From NCBI GenBank assembly GCA_019637435.1, contig JAHBVO010000005.1:496001-560000 (forward strand): a stretch of DNA of 64,000 bases, in the 5' to 3' direction. The notes below the pieces were generated by a model, which saw nothing but the letters and a program-made list of their open reading frames with translations, was not told where the DNA came from and ran no database searches. Of this stretch, positions 9,516 to 18,700 are shown piece by piece. The stretch comes from Candidatus Obscuribacterales bacterium. Its GTDB lineage: Bacteria > Cyanobacteriota > Vampirovibrionia > Obscuribacterales > Obscuribacteraceae. The position numbers were made by a program, and so were the translations under genes. The stretch's first letter is position 1; each line of letters begins with the position of its first letter.

Positions 9516-12215
9516 ATGACACTGTCTGGCGCTCAAATCAGGGACAGATTTATTTCCTATTTCCGGGACAAACGCGGGCACCTGCATAAGCCCAGCTCGA
9601 GCCTGATTCCGGACAACCCGACCCTGCTGCTCACGAGTGCGGGCATGGTGCAATTCGTGCCGATTTTCCTCGGCAACGCACCGCCGACCAACCCGCCACG
9701 GGCAGTGACAGTGCAGAAATGCGCTCGCGCCGGCGGCAAAGACTCCGACATCGAAAACATCGGCCGCACGTCTCGCCACCACAGCTTCTTCGAGATGCTG
9801 GGCAATTTCAGCTTCGGCGATTACTTCAAAAAGGAAATTATTCCGTGGGCGTGGGAATACGTGACCGAAGATCTGGGATTAGAGCCAGAACGGCTTCACG
9901 TCACAGTCTTCAAAGGTGACGAAGAAGTCCCGGGCGACGACGAAGCGTATGACATTTGGCACAAAACAGTCGGCGTTCCGAAAGAACGCATCTATCGACT
10001 GTCGCGCAAAGACAACTTCTGGGGACCTCCCGGTCCGACCGGTCCGTGCGGTCCGTGCTCGGAGATTTATTACGACAGGGGTCCGGAATATGGTTGCAGT
10101 GACGACCCAACAAAGTGCGGCATCGACATCTGCGAATGCGATCGCTACATGGAGTTCTGGAACCTCGTTTTCATGGAACTCTTCAAAGATGAGAACGCAA
10201 AATTCACTCCTCTAGCCAGCAAGAACGTCGATACCGGTTCCGGTCTGGAACGAGTAGCGCTGATACTGCAAAAGAAAAACAACACGTTCGAAACCGATCT
10301 CTTCTTCCCGATCCTCGAAGAGGTATCGAAAATTGCCAACGTGAAATACACGGGCGGAATAGTCACAGGACTGCCAACCACACCATCCGAGAAAACTGAT
10401 AGCTACCTGAAAATAATCGCCGACCACTCTCGCGCGATATCGTTTTTAATCGCAGATGGTGTCAGAACAAGCAACATCGGACGCGGATACGTTCTGCGTT
10501 TCATCACGCGAAGAGCTGCTCGTTTTGGGCGTCTTCTCGGCATCGACAAACCGTTTCTTTACACATTGGTTCCAACAATCGTACGCATTTACGGCGATGC
10601 ATATCCGGAATTGAAGAAGAACGAGAAGCTGATAGAACAAGCCATCAAGGAAGAAGAAGAGCGCTTCGCCAAAACAATCGATCGAGGAATGAAGTTCCTC
10701 GACGAATTGCTCCAGGAGAAGGGTGATACCGTTGATGGTGCCAAGGCATTCAACCTGTACTCCACCTATGGCTTCCCGTTCGAGCTGACAAAGGAGATTG
10801 CCGAAGAACACGGCAAGAAGATCGACCTAGCCGGCTACGAAGAGGCGAAAGAAAAACATAGTGGAGCCTCCGCAGGCGATCAGTTTAACGTCATCATCAC
10901 AGGCGAAGAAGCAATCGGAAAAATTCTCAAGGAGCATGGAGCTACGGAATTCACCGGTTATAAGGAAACCAGCGGCGAAGGCGAAGTCCTTGCTGTGTTG
11001 AAAAACGGAAGTTTAGTCGATGAAGCCCAGGAGGGTGACGAAGTCGATGTTATTCTGAGCCGCACTCCTTTCTATGCGGAGTCTGGTGGACAACTCGGTG
11101 ACATCGGTGTATTTGAAAACGATGACTGCCGTCTACAAGTCCTCGATACGAAGAAACACGAGGGTCTGCATGTTCACCGCGTGCGGGTTCAGGCTGGAGC
11201 TGTTCGCGCCGGAGAAAAACTACGCCTGGCAGTCGATCAGGAAAGACGTAATCTCACCGTACTTCACCATAGCACTGCTCACATTTTTCATTCGGCAGTC
11301 AGAGACCGGCTCGGCAAGCACGTCGCGCAGGCTGGTTCGCAAGTTGGTCCAGCAGCGATGCGTTTCGACTTCAACTTCGAACGTCAGCCGACCAAAGAAG
11401 AATTGGCCGACATCGAACGCACGATGAACGTCTGGGTACAGGAAAATGCCGAAGTCAAAACCACCGAGATGACACTCGAAGAGGCTAAGCAGACCGGCGC
11501 GATAGCCATGTTTGGTGAAAAATACGGCGACAAGGTTCGAGTCGTTCAAATGGGAGATTTCAGTCTCGAGTTCTGTGGTGGCACTCACGTTGCCTCCACA
11601 GGCAGTATCGGACTGGTGAAAATCATTTCGGAAGGAAGTATCTCCTCCGGCGTTCGTCGAATCGAAGCGCTGTCAGGACCGAAGGCGTGGAACTACATCA
11701 GCGAACAGATGGGTTATCTCGGCGAATTGTCAGACAAGCTGAAAGCAAAACCGGCTGACCTGGCATCTCAAGTAGATCGCCTGCAAGCAGAGATCAAAGC
11801 AAAGGAAAAACAGAATGCAGAGCTTGAAGATCGGCTTGCACTCGCCAAAGTATCGGATCTCTTAGCCGGTGTTGAAACGCTCGGCAACGTCAAGTTCGTG
11901 ACAGGGCAAGTACAGGATGTATCGAGCGACGGTTTGAAAACAGTCGCGACCTCGATAAGAGACAAAGGTGACGACATGGTTGTACTCCTTGGCTCAATAC
12001 AGGGTGCAGACAAGGTTTCAATCGTATGCGCGGTTTCCCAGGCTCTCACCAAGAAAGGTTTCCACGCCGGCAATATCGTTAAGGAAGTTGCCGAGGTTTG
12101 TGGTGGCAAAGGTGGTGGCAGACCCGATGTCGCCCAGGCTGGCGGCAAGGACACGGCGAAGCTGGAAGAGGCTCTGCGACTGGGTCGTAAGCGCGTGAGT
12201 GAAACCAATTCGTAA
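9516..12215 (+). CDS. alaS: alanyl-tRNA synthetase
   Basis: This enzyme charges tRNA-Ala and hydrolyses mischarged Ser/Gly-tRNA-Ala. The product is 899 residues, near the family's ~875. Class II catalytic signatures are at the N-terminus (IRDRFISYFRDKRGHLHKPSSSL, GRTSRHHSFFEMLGNFSFGDYFK, and FWNLVFM with GSGLERVA). The editing domain carries HHSTAHIFHSAVRD and CGGTHVASTG, which hold the zinc/editing residues. The C-terminal DHHA1 domain ends with GGKGGGRPDVAQAGG. The start is the ATG at 9516, with AGGAGG 5 bases upstream; the in-frame upstream extension to 9474 lacks a ribosome site. It appears to be a single-gene unit. Confidence 0.97.
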   Translation: MTLSGAQIRDRFISYFRDKRGHLHKPSSSLIPDNPTLLLTSAGMVQFVPIFLGNAPPTNPPRAVTVQKCARAGGKDSDIENIGRTSRHHSFFEMLGNFSFGDYFKKEIIPWAWEYVTEDLGLEPERLHVTVFKGDEEVPGDDEAYDIWHKTVGVPKERIYRLSRKDNFWGPPGPTGPCGPCSEIYYDRGPEYGCSDDPTKCGIDICECDRYMEFWNLVFMELFKDENAKFTPLASKNVDTGSGLERVALILQKKNNTFETDLFFPILEEVSKIANVKYTGGIVTGLPTTPSEKTDSYLKIIADHSRAISFLIADGVRTSNIGRGYVLRFITRRAARFGRLLGIDKPFLYTLVPTIVRIYGDAYPELKKNEKLIEQAIKEEEERFAKTIDRGMKFLDELLQEKGDTVDGAKAFNLYSTYGFPFELTKEIAEEHGKKIDLAGYEEAKEKHSGASAGDQFNVIITGEEAIGKILKEHGATEFTGYKETSGEGEVLAVLKNGSLVDEAQEGDEVDVILSRTPFYAESGGQLGDIGVFENDDCRLQVLDTKKHEGLHVHRVRVQAGAVRAGEKLRLAVDQERRNLTVLHHSTAHIFHSAVRDRLGKHVAQAGSQVGPAAMRFDFNFERQPTKEELADIERTMNVWVQENAEVKTTEMTLEEAKQTGAIAMFGEKYGDKVRVVQMGDFSLEFCGGTHVASTGSIGLVKIISEGSISSGVRRIEALSGPKAWNYISEQMGYLGELSDKLKAKPADLASQVDRLQAEIKAKEKQNAELEDRLALAKVSDLLAGVETLGNVKFVTGQVQDVSSDGLKTVATSIRDKGDDMVVLLGSIQGADKVSIVCAVSQALTKKGFHAGNIVKEVAEVCGGKGGGRPDVAQAGGKDTAKLEEALRLGRKRVSETNS

Positions 12216-12427
12216 GGTTCATCTTTGTTCGAGAAAATTCGCGTTTGACGTTGACGCATTCGAGTGCGCCGGGTCATTGCGTCTGCAACGAGTTTTCCAA
12301 TTCCTTATATATAGATTTTGGATCAGGCAAAATTCGAACTTATACGCTACAGTGAACGGACTCTGATCCTAATTTGGATCGTTGCTTCGTTATTGAGATC
12401 GACAATTCGCGGGGAGGTCTTTAACTC

Positions 12428-13357
12428 ATGTCTGGCACGAAGAAACTCTGTTCGTTTTTGCTCGCCATCGTAAGCGCAGTGTTCTGCTGCCTGCAGGCGA
12501 TTGCTGCAGCACCTCCGGTGCGCATTGCCGTCGTCACCGGCGGTGGCAGTGGGATCGAGCAAGAGATAGTCGATAAAATCACAAACGAAATCCAGAACGA
12601 TCCGAACGTGGCAGTTAGTACGGTAAACCCGGACTGGTACGTCGTCTGCAATATCAAAGAGATGATGGATCAAATGAGCGGACAGATTCGCTACAACGGT
12701 AACGTGATTATCAAGACCACTAAAGGAAAAATACTCGATACCGTAGCAGTTCAAAAATACAACCAGGATTTTTCTCTCACTCCTGGAACTCCTTTGAACA
12801 AGGCTCTAGTTGACCGAGCTGCCCGAGAGGCGACTCAGGCGGCGGCCAACAGAACGATTCCGGCTATTCAGCGAGCTGTCCAGGTTGAGATGGAAACGCG
12901 CGAACAAATTATCAAAGCGCAAATCATGGCCGAGCAGGAAGAATATGATGGTGCCATCAACGCTCTTCGGCTCGTGACGCCTGATTCGCCGCACTTCGAA
13001 AATGCCCGCGACTTGATGGCGGAATTTTCTATGGAAAAGGATGCTCTCGAAAATTTGAAAAAGGGTCAATCGCTGGGCGCTGCTCACAAATACGGACCAG
13101 CAATCGCAGCGCTGAATGCCGTTCCGGCCAAATCGAAATACAAGGGCAAGGCTAAAGCATTAGCTGCGTCTTATGGTGGATCAGCCAAACGCGCCACCGC
13201 TCCGAAGAAAGTATTAGTGAAAAATAACAGTGGTTCTGCTGCCGCAGGCAGTGGTAACCAAGACGCTGAGTTGAAAGCGCTTGACAAAGTTTTGAAGATG
13301 GAAAAGAAAGCTATCGAAGACGCTCAATCGCAAGTAAACAAGCGCCTCAACAAATAA
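12428..13357 (+). CDS. secreted protein of unknown function
   Basis: A 309-residue protein with a clear signal peptide (SFLLAIVSAVFCCLQAIAAA, cut near AIA|APP). The next 130 residues look like a small alpha/beta domain (VRIAVVTGGGSGIEQEIVDKI, then NVIIKTTKGKILDTVAV). A helical stretch with two TPR-like hairpins follows (EQEEYDGAINALRLV, AHKYGPAIAALNAVP), then a basic, low-complexity tail ending in a short coiled coil (LKALDKVLKMEKKAIEDA). GGGGAGG lies about 10 bases before the ATG. A strong terminator follows, so it is its own unit, although the next gene is a CsgG-like exported protein with a similar exported alpha/beta opening. I recognise no family. Confidence 0.8.
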   Translation: MSGTKKLCSFLLAIVSAVFCCLQAIAAAPPVRIAVVTGGGSGIEQEIVDKITNEIQNDPNVAVSTVNPDWYVVCNIKEMMDQMSGQIRYNGNVIIKTTKGKILDTVAVQKYNQDFSLTPGTPLNKALVDRAAREATQAAANRTIPAIQRAVQVEMETREQIIKAQIMAEQEEYDGAINALRLVTPDSPHFENARDLMAEFSMEKDALENLKKGQSLGAAHKYGPAIAALNAVPAKSKYKGKAKALAASYGGSAKRATAPKKVLVKNNSGSAAAGSGNQDAELKALDKVLKMEKKAIEDAQSQVNKRLNK

Positions 13358-13397
13358 TTCGGACAGTTCGATCCGGCGCAGAAATAAATATGTTCTC

Positions 13398-13455
13398 CTG
13401 CAATCCTGCCAGCTGGCTGTTTCGAGCCGAAGGACAGGATTGCAGTTTGTTTTTG
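13398..13455 (+). terminator. intrinsic terminator after the 12428-13357 gene
   Basis: Perfect 11-base arms CTGCAATCCTG (13398-13408) and CAGGATTGCAG (13435-13445) enclose a 26-base loop that itself contains the palindrome CCAGCTGG. TTTGTTTTTG follows directly. Confidence 0.85.
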
Positions 13456-13635
13456 TAGTCCATTGATTTAATTGAAATCAGGCTTAAACTGCGGATCTAA
13501 TGTACATTGAATCCAGTAGACTCAATGGTTTGCATACAAGTTTTGATCTTGTTTGCAAATTGAGGCTCCGGCGAGCCTAATTTCCAGAAACCGCGAGTGG
13601 TTATGGAAGTGGTTAATACCAAGGAGTAGTGTGAT

Positions 13636-14634
13636 ATGAAGTTTCGCAAGACTGGTGCGCTCTTGATAGCGGCAGTTTTTCTTCTCAATCTGACCTCGTT
13701 GCCCGCTTCCGCAGAGGCAAAGAGACGCATCGCGATTATGCCTTTTGACTCAGGTCACTACGCAAGCGCGATCGCGAACGTCGACCTCGGGCAAGCGATT
13801 GCATCGATGTTGACGACAAAAATCGTTAATGATGGAACCTTCCGAGTGATCGACAGACAGATGCTGGAGTCCGTCATGAAAGAACAAAACCTTTCGGTCA
13901 GCGACCGTGCCGACCCGGCAACCGCTTGCAAAATCGGTAAAATCTTGAGCGTTGATGCAATCGTTGTAGGCAGCATCACTCAATTCGGTCAAGAAAGCAA
14001 GTCATCCAGCGCCAGCCTACCGACCGGCTATATCCCGGGCATCCCGTATGTAGGCGGTATCGGCGGAATGTTCGGCAGCGTTCGTTCAAGCAAGAGCAAA
14101 ACTCGCGTGTCAATCGACGCAAAAATCATCGACATCAACACCACTGAAATCCTTGCAGCAATGCAAGGTTCAGGCGAAGCAAAGCGTTCGGGTGGTGGCA
14201 TTGGTGGTTTCAGTCAGGACACCAACGGCGAAAGCGCTATTGCTGACGAAGCGACCATTCAGGCAGTAGACAGCTTGAACAGCCAGATCATCGCAGCCGC
14301 CGCAAAAATTCCGGACAACCAATCGTTGATCGCGAAGAACGTAGAAGGCAAAGTTGCTGACGTCACCGGTAATACCATCACCGTCAACGTCGGCAAAAAA
14401 TCAGGCGTACAAGTTGGCACCAAGCTCAACGTCGAACGCTCGGTCAAGAAGATCACCGACCCGGATTCCGGCAAAGTGATCAAAGAAGTGTTCAACACAA
14501 TTGCCACCATCACCATCAAAGATGCTGATGACACCTCGGCGACCGGAGACCTGTCTTCCGGAACCGGTGTCAGAGTTGGTGACACGGTAAAAATAAGCAG
14601 CACCTCTGTCACTGGAGTTGTGCTCAACAAGTAG
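13636..14634 (+). CDS. CsgG/HfaB-like exported protein
   Basis: A 332-residue protein with a signal peptide (ALLIAAVFLLNLTSLPASAEA) and a CsgG-type domain. Visible family features are RRIAIMPFD, GQAIASMLTTKIVNDGTFRVIDRQ split over one helix, LESVMKEQNLS and CKIGKILSVDAIVVGSITQFG, followed by VSIDAKIIDINTTEIL. CsgG is the outer-membrane secretion channel for curli subunits. Relatives without the lipid anchor occur widely and their roles are mostly unknown. There is no lipobox cysteine here, so a CsgG-type lipid-anchored pore is not shown. The C-terminal third (VEGKVADVTGNTITVNVGKK and later) looks like a beta-rich ligand-binding domain. AAGGAG is 9 bases before the ATG. No csgA/B-like gene is adjacent. 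Confidence 0.85.
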   Translation: MKFRKTGALLIAAVFLLNLTSLPASAEAKRRIAIMPFDSGHYASAIANVDLGQAIASMLTTKIVNDGTFRVIDRQMLESVMKEQNLSVSDRADPATACKIGKILSVDAIVVGSITQFGQESKSSSASLPTGYIPGIPYVGGIGGMFGSVRSSKSKTRVSIDAKIIDINTTEILAAMQGSGEAKRSGGGIGGFSQDTNGESAIADEATIQAVDSLNSQIIAAAAKIPDNQSLIAKNVEGKVADVTGNTITVNVGKKSGVQVGTKLNVERSVKKITDPDSGKVIKEVFNTIATITIKDADDTSATGDLSSGTGVRVGDTVKISSTSVTGVVLNK

Positions 14635-14646
14635 ATTGTCAGAGAG

Positions 14647-14680
14647 GCCGGAATCGATTGAAAATGTCGGTTCCGGCTTA
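14647..14680 (+). terminator. probable terminator after the CsgG-like gene
   Basis: GCCGGAA (14647-14653) pairs with TTCCGGC (14671-14677), starting 12 bases after the stop codon. The T-tract is poor (TTAAATC), so termination may be partial. Confidence 0.5.
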
Positions 14681-14769
14681 AATCTGCAACTATAATTTCT
14701 GAAGAACTTTCAAACGTCCATGACAACCTCGAGTTGCGTGGACATTTGATTAATGACAAGGATTGAATC

Positions 14770-15222
14770 ATGCTCAAAAGAAGTCTTTCGGTATCATTGC
14801 TTGCGCTCGCCTTGCTTTCAGCAACCGCTTCATCTGTTTCAGCCAAACCGACCGACTGGGACAAAGAGCTGGCAAAAGGCTATCAACAGCTGTCAATTGG
14901 AAACAAAGAAGTCGCGGCGGAGTTTTTCGCCAAGAAAGTAGCCAAGTATCCAGGCTCCGCAGCCTGCCATACTGCTCTGGGTAAGGCTCTAAAGCGTTTG
15001 GGCAAACTCGACGAGGCCAAGAAGGAATTCCGTTCCGCCACGCAATGCGAGCCAACCTTCGCTGACGGCTTCTATGAATTCGGCTCCTCACTCGAAGCCG
15101 ACGGGCAATACAAAGAGGCAATCGAAAACTTCCAGAAGTATCTCGAATTAAGCCAGGACGCAGCCAAGCGGAAGAATATTGAAGACAGAATAAGATTCTG
15201 CCAGGACAAGCTTTCAAGCTAG
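14770..15222 (+). CDS. small exported TPR protein
   Basis: A 150-residue protein with a signal peptide (SVSLLALALLSATASSVSAKP, cut at VSA|KP) and about three TPR units (ELAKGYQQLSIGNKEVAAEFF, CHTALGKALKRLGKLDEAKKEF, GFYEFGSSLEADGQYKEAIENF). AAGGAT lies about 6 bases before the ATG. It is 58 bases upstream of ilvE on the same strand and could be co-transcribed, but no functional link is evident. Probably a periplasmic scaffold. Confidence 0.85.
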   Translation: MLKRSLSVSLLALALLSATASSVSAKPTDWDKELAKGYQQLSIGNKEVAAEFFAKKVAKYPGSAACHTALGKALKRLGKLDEAKKEFRSATQCEPTFADGFYEFGSSLEADGQYKEAIENFQKYLELSQDAAKRKNIEDRIRFCQDKLSS

Positions 15223-15280
15223 TAAACTGAGCGAAGAAGGCAAGTTGGTAGAACAATTGCGCTTATAAAGGGGTGGCAAG

Positions 15281-16234
15281 GTGGCTGACAAACAATTCGC
15301 ATTTTTCGAAGGCAAATTCGTCGATATCAACGACGCGAAAATTAGCATCAAGACGCACGTAATCCAGTACGGAACCGGCGTTTTCGAAGGCATTCGCGGA
15401 TATTGGAACGAAAAGGAAGGGGAGATGTATCTCTTCCGGCTCAGAGAGCACTTCGAACGCATGATAGATAGCATGAAGATCATGCGCATCGAGCCGCTCC
15501 ACACAGTCGACGAGATGTGCGACATGGCTGTAGAGCTGGTCAAGATGAACGGCGATAAAACCGACGTTTATGTCCGCCCACTCGCGTATAAAAACAGCAC
15601 CGCGATTGGACCTGGACTGCACAACAATCCGTCCGAGTTTTGCATGTACACGGTGCCATTCGGTGCGTACTTCAAGTCCGGCGACGAAGGGCTTCGCGTC
15701 ATGGTTTCGAGCTGGAGAAGAATAGAAGACAACGCTATTCCGGCGCGTGCAAAAGTCACCGGCGCGTACGCTAACACAGCGCAATCCAAAACCGACGCAG
15801 TGCTTTACGGCTTCGACGATGCGATCGTGCTCAGCGAAGACGGACATATCTCCGAAGGTTCGGCGATGAATATCTTCCTCGTCAAAAACGGCGAATTGAT
15901 GACCACACTTCCTTCAGACAACATTCTCGTCGGTATCACCCTTGGTTCGGTGATGGAGTTCGCAAAAGAAGAACTCGGCATCGTCGCAACCAAACGCAAG
16001 ATCGATAGAACGGAACTCTACTCTGCAGACGAAATCTTCTTCTGTGGAACAGGCGCAGAAGTGACGCCGGTTGTCGAAGTCGACAAACGTCCGATCGGTA
16101 CTGGCAAGATGGGACCGACCTGCAAGGCTATCAAAGACCTCTATTACAAGATCACCCATGGTGAGGTTGAGAAATACCACAAATGGCTGACACCGGTTTA
16201 TGCTAAGAAGGGGAGCAAAATCGGCGCTCGGTAG
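15281..16234 (+). CDS. ilvE: branched-chain amino acid aminotransferase
   Basis: A PLP-dependent fold-type IV transaminase that interconverts leucine, isoleucine and valine with their 2-oxo acids, using glutamate/2-oxoglutarate. The 317-residue length is typical. Signatures: HVIQYGTGVFEGIRGYW at the N-terminus, KVTGAYANTAQSKTDAVLYGFDDAI containing the PLP-binding lysine region, LSEDGHISEGSAMNIFLVKNG, and the C-terminal FCGTGAEVTPVVEVD. The start is a GTG with AAGGGG 7 bases upstream. D-amino-acid transaminases share the fold, but the EGIRGYW and GTGAEVTP motifs fit IlvE. Confidence 0.94.
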   Translation: MADKQFAFFEGKFVDINDAKISIKTHVIQYGTGVFEGIRGYWNEKEGEMYLFRLREHFERMIDSMKIMRIEPLHTVDEMCDMAVELVKMNGDKTDVYVRPLAYKNSTAIGPGLHNNPSEFCMYTVPFGAYFKSGDEGLRVMVSSWRRIEDNAIPARAKVTGAYANTAQSKTDAVLYGFDDAIVLSEDGHISEGSAMNIFLVKNGELMTTLPSDNILVGITLGSVMEFAKEELGIVATKRKIDRTELYSADEIFFCGTGAEVTPVVEVDKRPIGTGKMGPTCKAIKDLYYKITHGEVEKYHKWLTPVYAKKGSKIGAR

Positions 16235-16268
16235 TCTATAAGCTCACGCATCCTCACTGGGTAGAAAT

Positions 16269-16700
16269 ATGAAACCGCCATTGATCATTCTCAGTCTCTT
16301 TCTGGCGTTGGTGACTTGTGTGTTTGCGACTAGCTCGCCAGTTGACGCCCAGGCGTCCAAACCGAGCGACGCTTACAAACAATTTCTCGCGCGTCTGTAC
16401 TGGGCGAAACAACTCAAAGACTTTACGTTTTGCATGCAAGAGTCCACGAGAACTCACATGGAGAGCCTCACTGGACAAGAAGCGCGTGACGCTTTCCTTC
16501 GCTACAAACGCAGTTATGTAGCCAAGTTCAAAGTGATAAAAGAGGAAGTTGTCGAGGACCGCGCCTTTATCGAAGGCGAAGGAATCGCTGTAGAATCAGG
16601 ACAGCGAGTCAAGGCGCACGTGCGCGCGCAAATGGTTCGCGAAGGTGGAGCATGGAAAGTCATGTTCACCAACTGGAGCGGTACTATTTACGGTCGCTAG
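16269..16700 (+). CDS. small exported protein of unknown function
   Basis: A 143-residue product with a signal peptide (PLIILSLFLALVTCVFATSS, cut near VDA|QAS). A compact mixed helix/strand domain follows (AYKQFLARLYWAKQLKDF, then FKVIKEEVVEDRAFIEGEG and VREGGAWKVMFTNWSG). The pattern of a helix followed by curved strands ending in GGAWKVMF..W resembles NTF2/DUF4878-like folds, but I cannot confirm this. Its last 17 bases overlap the 3' end of the convergent methyltransferase gene. Confidence 0.75.
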   Translation: MKPPLIILSLFLALVTCVFATSSPVDAQASKPSDAYKQFLARLYWAKQLKDFTFCMQESTRTHMESLTGQEARDAFLRYKRSYVAKFKVIKEEVVEDRAFIEGEGIAVESGQRVKAHVRAQMVREGGAWKVMFTNWSGTIYGR

Positions 16701-17532
16701 CCGCCGGTATCATCGGCACGAATCGAACCGGAATCAAAGTCTGTTTGCTGACTGAACCATCGGCATTCTTGACGAGCTTGAGAAGCCATTGTACTTCACC
16801 ATTCTCACCGACCGGCACCACCAGGATGCCGCCAATTTTAAGCTGCTCAATTAATTTGTCCGGTATCGTCGGCGGTGCTGCGGTGACGATCACAGCATCA
16901 AAAGGCGCTTCCTCACTCCATCCTTTGTATCCGTCGCCGACTTTCTGATGGACGTTGTCGATACCACAGGCGGTGAGAGCAGTTTTTGCTCTGGCAGCGA
17001 GTTCAGGAATTATCTCAATAGAATAAACATCCTTGACCAATCGAGATAAAACAGCGGCCTGATATCCGGAACCCGTCCCGATTTCGAGAACGCGCTCATC
17101 GCCCTGTAAATTCAGCGCGTCCGTCATATACGCTACGATAAACGGTTGCGAGATGGTCTGACCTTGCCCGATCGGAAGAGGATTGTCGTCGTAGCTGTTT
17201 TGTTTAAAAGACTCGTCTACGAATCGATGGCGGGGCACGCTTGCTAAAGCGCGAAGCACTTTTTCGTTCCGGACGCCCTTCTCCTTGATCGATTCGAGGA
17301 GCAAAGCACTCTCTTTACTAAATGTGCGCTCTTCTTCTCGCCCGCCTTTTAGCTCCGCGTCGTATCCGTCGTTATCAGCCTCTGCGCACCCCGAGCTGTT
17401 GAGAGATACCGCACCAAGAGCTGCTAGTGAACTCAGAAATCTTCGAAACGGTCGTCCCGAGCGGTTCCGCGCAGTGAGTTTGGCAATGCGCTGATTGAGA
17501 GATGTAATCATTTTAGAAACGTCTATATGCAT
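16684..17532 (-). CDS. pcm: protein-L-isoaspartate O-methyltransferase, probably exported
   Basis: This enzyme uses S-adenosylmethionine to methylate isoaspartyl residues and start repair of aged proteins. The core from about residue 70 is typical: VPRHRFVDE, the LPIGQGQTISQPFIVAYMTD motif, SAM site VLEIGTGSGYQAAVLS, and VIVTAAPPTIPDKLIEQLKIGGILVVPVG. The oddity is the N-terminus. Compared with the ~210-residue cytoplasmic enzyme it has about 70 extra residues with FRRFLSSLAALGAVSLNSSGC, which looks like a Tat-type or lipoprotein-like export signal (Arg-Arg, hydrophobic run, Gly-Cys). If exported it would repair envelope proteins, but SAM supply there is a problem. Enzyme identity is strong; location is inferred. 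Confidence 0.92.
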   Translation of the reverse strand: MHIDVSKMITSLNQRIAKLTARNRSGRPFRRFLSSLAALGAVSLNSSGCAEADNDGYDAELKGGREEERTFSKESALLLESIKEKGVRNEKVLRALASVPRHRFVDESFKQNSYDDNPLPIGQGQTISQPFIVAYMTDALNLQGDERVLEIGTGSGYQAAVLSRLVKDVYSIEIIPELAARAKTALTACGIDNVHQKVGDGYKGWSEEAPFDAVIVTAAPPTIPDKLIEQLKIGGILVVPVGENGEVQWLLKLVKNADGSVSKQTLIPVRFVPMIPAASDRK

Positions 17533-17650
17533 AACGCGTGCAACCTATCTCTTAGAGACTAACAGGAAGCACGCGTCTATGGTGCAATTTCAAATTCAGT
17601 TGTCTAATTACTTAGTGATTTCCGTTGTATCACTACAACATGGAGGTAGT

Positions 17651-18274
17651 CTATTTCGAACTTAATGCAATCTGTTCTTTCATGACTGCCGAACGCAAGT
17701 TGTTGAGCACTTCCGGCATGATTTTCCGCAATTCGCTGTTAACCATCACTTGCGGAAGTAACATGCCACCATCGATGTGCTTGGCGTAAGTTACCAGTGT
17801 TCTGTCGCCTTCAACCGGCGTCAGCTGCCAGTATCCCTCGTTCGCCTTAAAAGCGCCGCTGTGCCTAGTCCATTCGATCCGCTTCAGCGCTTTCAACTCG
17901 GAGATGTTCAGCACATAATCGTATTTCCAGAGACCGCCCATGGAAGCGACCGTAAAGCTGATTGTTTTCTGCGGGCCATTATCATTGATAATCTGCAGGC
18001 GTTTTAGATTCGAATAGATCTCGTCGGCGCGATCGTACTGAGTGAGCGCGTCCCAGACAACTTCAGGCTTCGAGTTGATTACGACCTGCGCAACTTGATA
18101 GTTTTTATTTCCAACCTTCTGCTGCGCGACTGTTGCATGAGGGTGCGGAGAGACCATACTGACCTGACTGACGGTGTTGTCCGGCTTCATTCTCTCAGCG
18201 TTGGCAGGTGCCGTGGAGATAAATGACAGGATGACGAGAATGCTGAGCAAGCCAGCTCCACTACCGTTTTTCAT
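17651..18274 (-). CDS. exported SRPBCC (START-like) domain protein
   Basis: A 207-residue protein with a signal peptide (GLLSILVILSFISTAPANAE) and a helix-grip domain: QVAQVVINSKPEVVWDALTQYDRADEIY, then TVASMGGLWKYDYVLNISEL, IEWTRHSGAFKANEGYWQLTP and the C-terminal helix ELRKIMPEVLNNLRSAV. SRPBCC domains bind lipids or other hydrophobic ligands; related cyclase/COQ10 proteins handle polyketides or quinones. The frame is open to 18388, but AGGTGGA sits 5 bases before the ATG at 18274, which also gives a clean signal peptide. The ligand is unknown. Confidence 0.85.
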   Translation of the reverse strand: MKNGSGAGLLSILVILSFISTAPANAERMKPDNTVSQVSMVSPHPHATVAQQKVGNKNYQVAQVVINSKPEVVWDALTQYDRADEIYSNLKRLQIINDNGPQKTISFTVASMGGLWKYDYVLNISELKALKRIEWTRHSGAFKANEGYWQLTPVEGDRTLVTYAKHIDGGMLLPQVMVNSELRKIMPEVLNNLRSAVMKEQIALSSK

Positions 18275-18700
18275 AAGTTTCCACCTGTAAAGTTTTTCGT
18301 GAGAGGGCGACTGGGAAGCGAGATTACGCGAATCAGGACGATAGGAAACTGGACGCCAAAAGCAGCCTGCTTCCAGCTTCCTGAACACTTACAAACGCCT
18401 GATTAAGGTGATCCAGCCTTTCTTCGAAGTAGCTCGATGTGTTTAGTTGACGGGAGGGGGCATCGGTTGTTCCCAATTTCTGTGATCGCTGGATCACATC
18501 ACGTTTAGACATGGAAATTTGCAAGAAAACAATTCAAATTTGAAAGCCTCATGCAGACCAACAGCCGACTCCGGCAGATCGGCGCCGCGGTCCATTGGTT
18601 TGAAACCCAAACCAGAGCCGTTTTCCTGAAACCCCGCTAAAAAAGGTCCGATCCGTGTGAACTAGAATAGGAACAGGCAGATGGCTAGGCAGGCAATCGA
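18275..18700. other. 426-base divergent spacer without a recognised gene
   Basis: It separates the minus-strand SRPBCC gene from the plus-strand Gly/Tyr-rich gene. It holds the 18-base palindrome described separately and a weak hairpin TGGTTT/AAACCA (18596-18614). A minus-strand open stretch (18333-18524) has no ribosome site or recognisable product, so I do not call it. Confidence 0.5.
18481..18498. promoter_or_regulatory. perfect 18-base palindromic operator candidate
   Basis: TGTGATC and GATCACA arms (7 bases each) flank GCTG. This resembles sites of CRP/FNR-family dimers, but the TGTGA...TCACA half-sites are 8 bases apart instead of the 6 of classical CRP. It lies between two divergent genes, about 207 bases from one start and 203 from the other. 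The regulator is unknown. Confidence 0.4.

Noticed and set aside
18333..18524. 63-codon minus-strand frame upstream of the SRPBCC gene
   Set aside because: It overlaps the palindrome and the SRPBCC leader and has no ribosome site or recognisable product.
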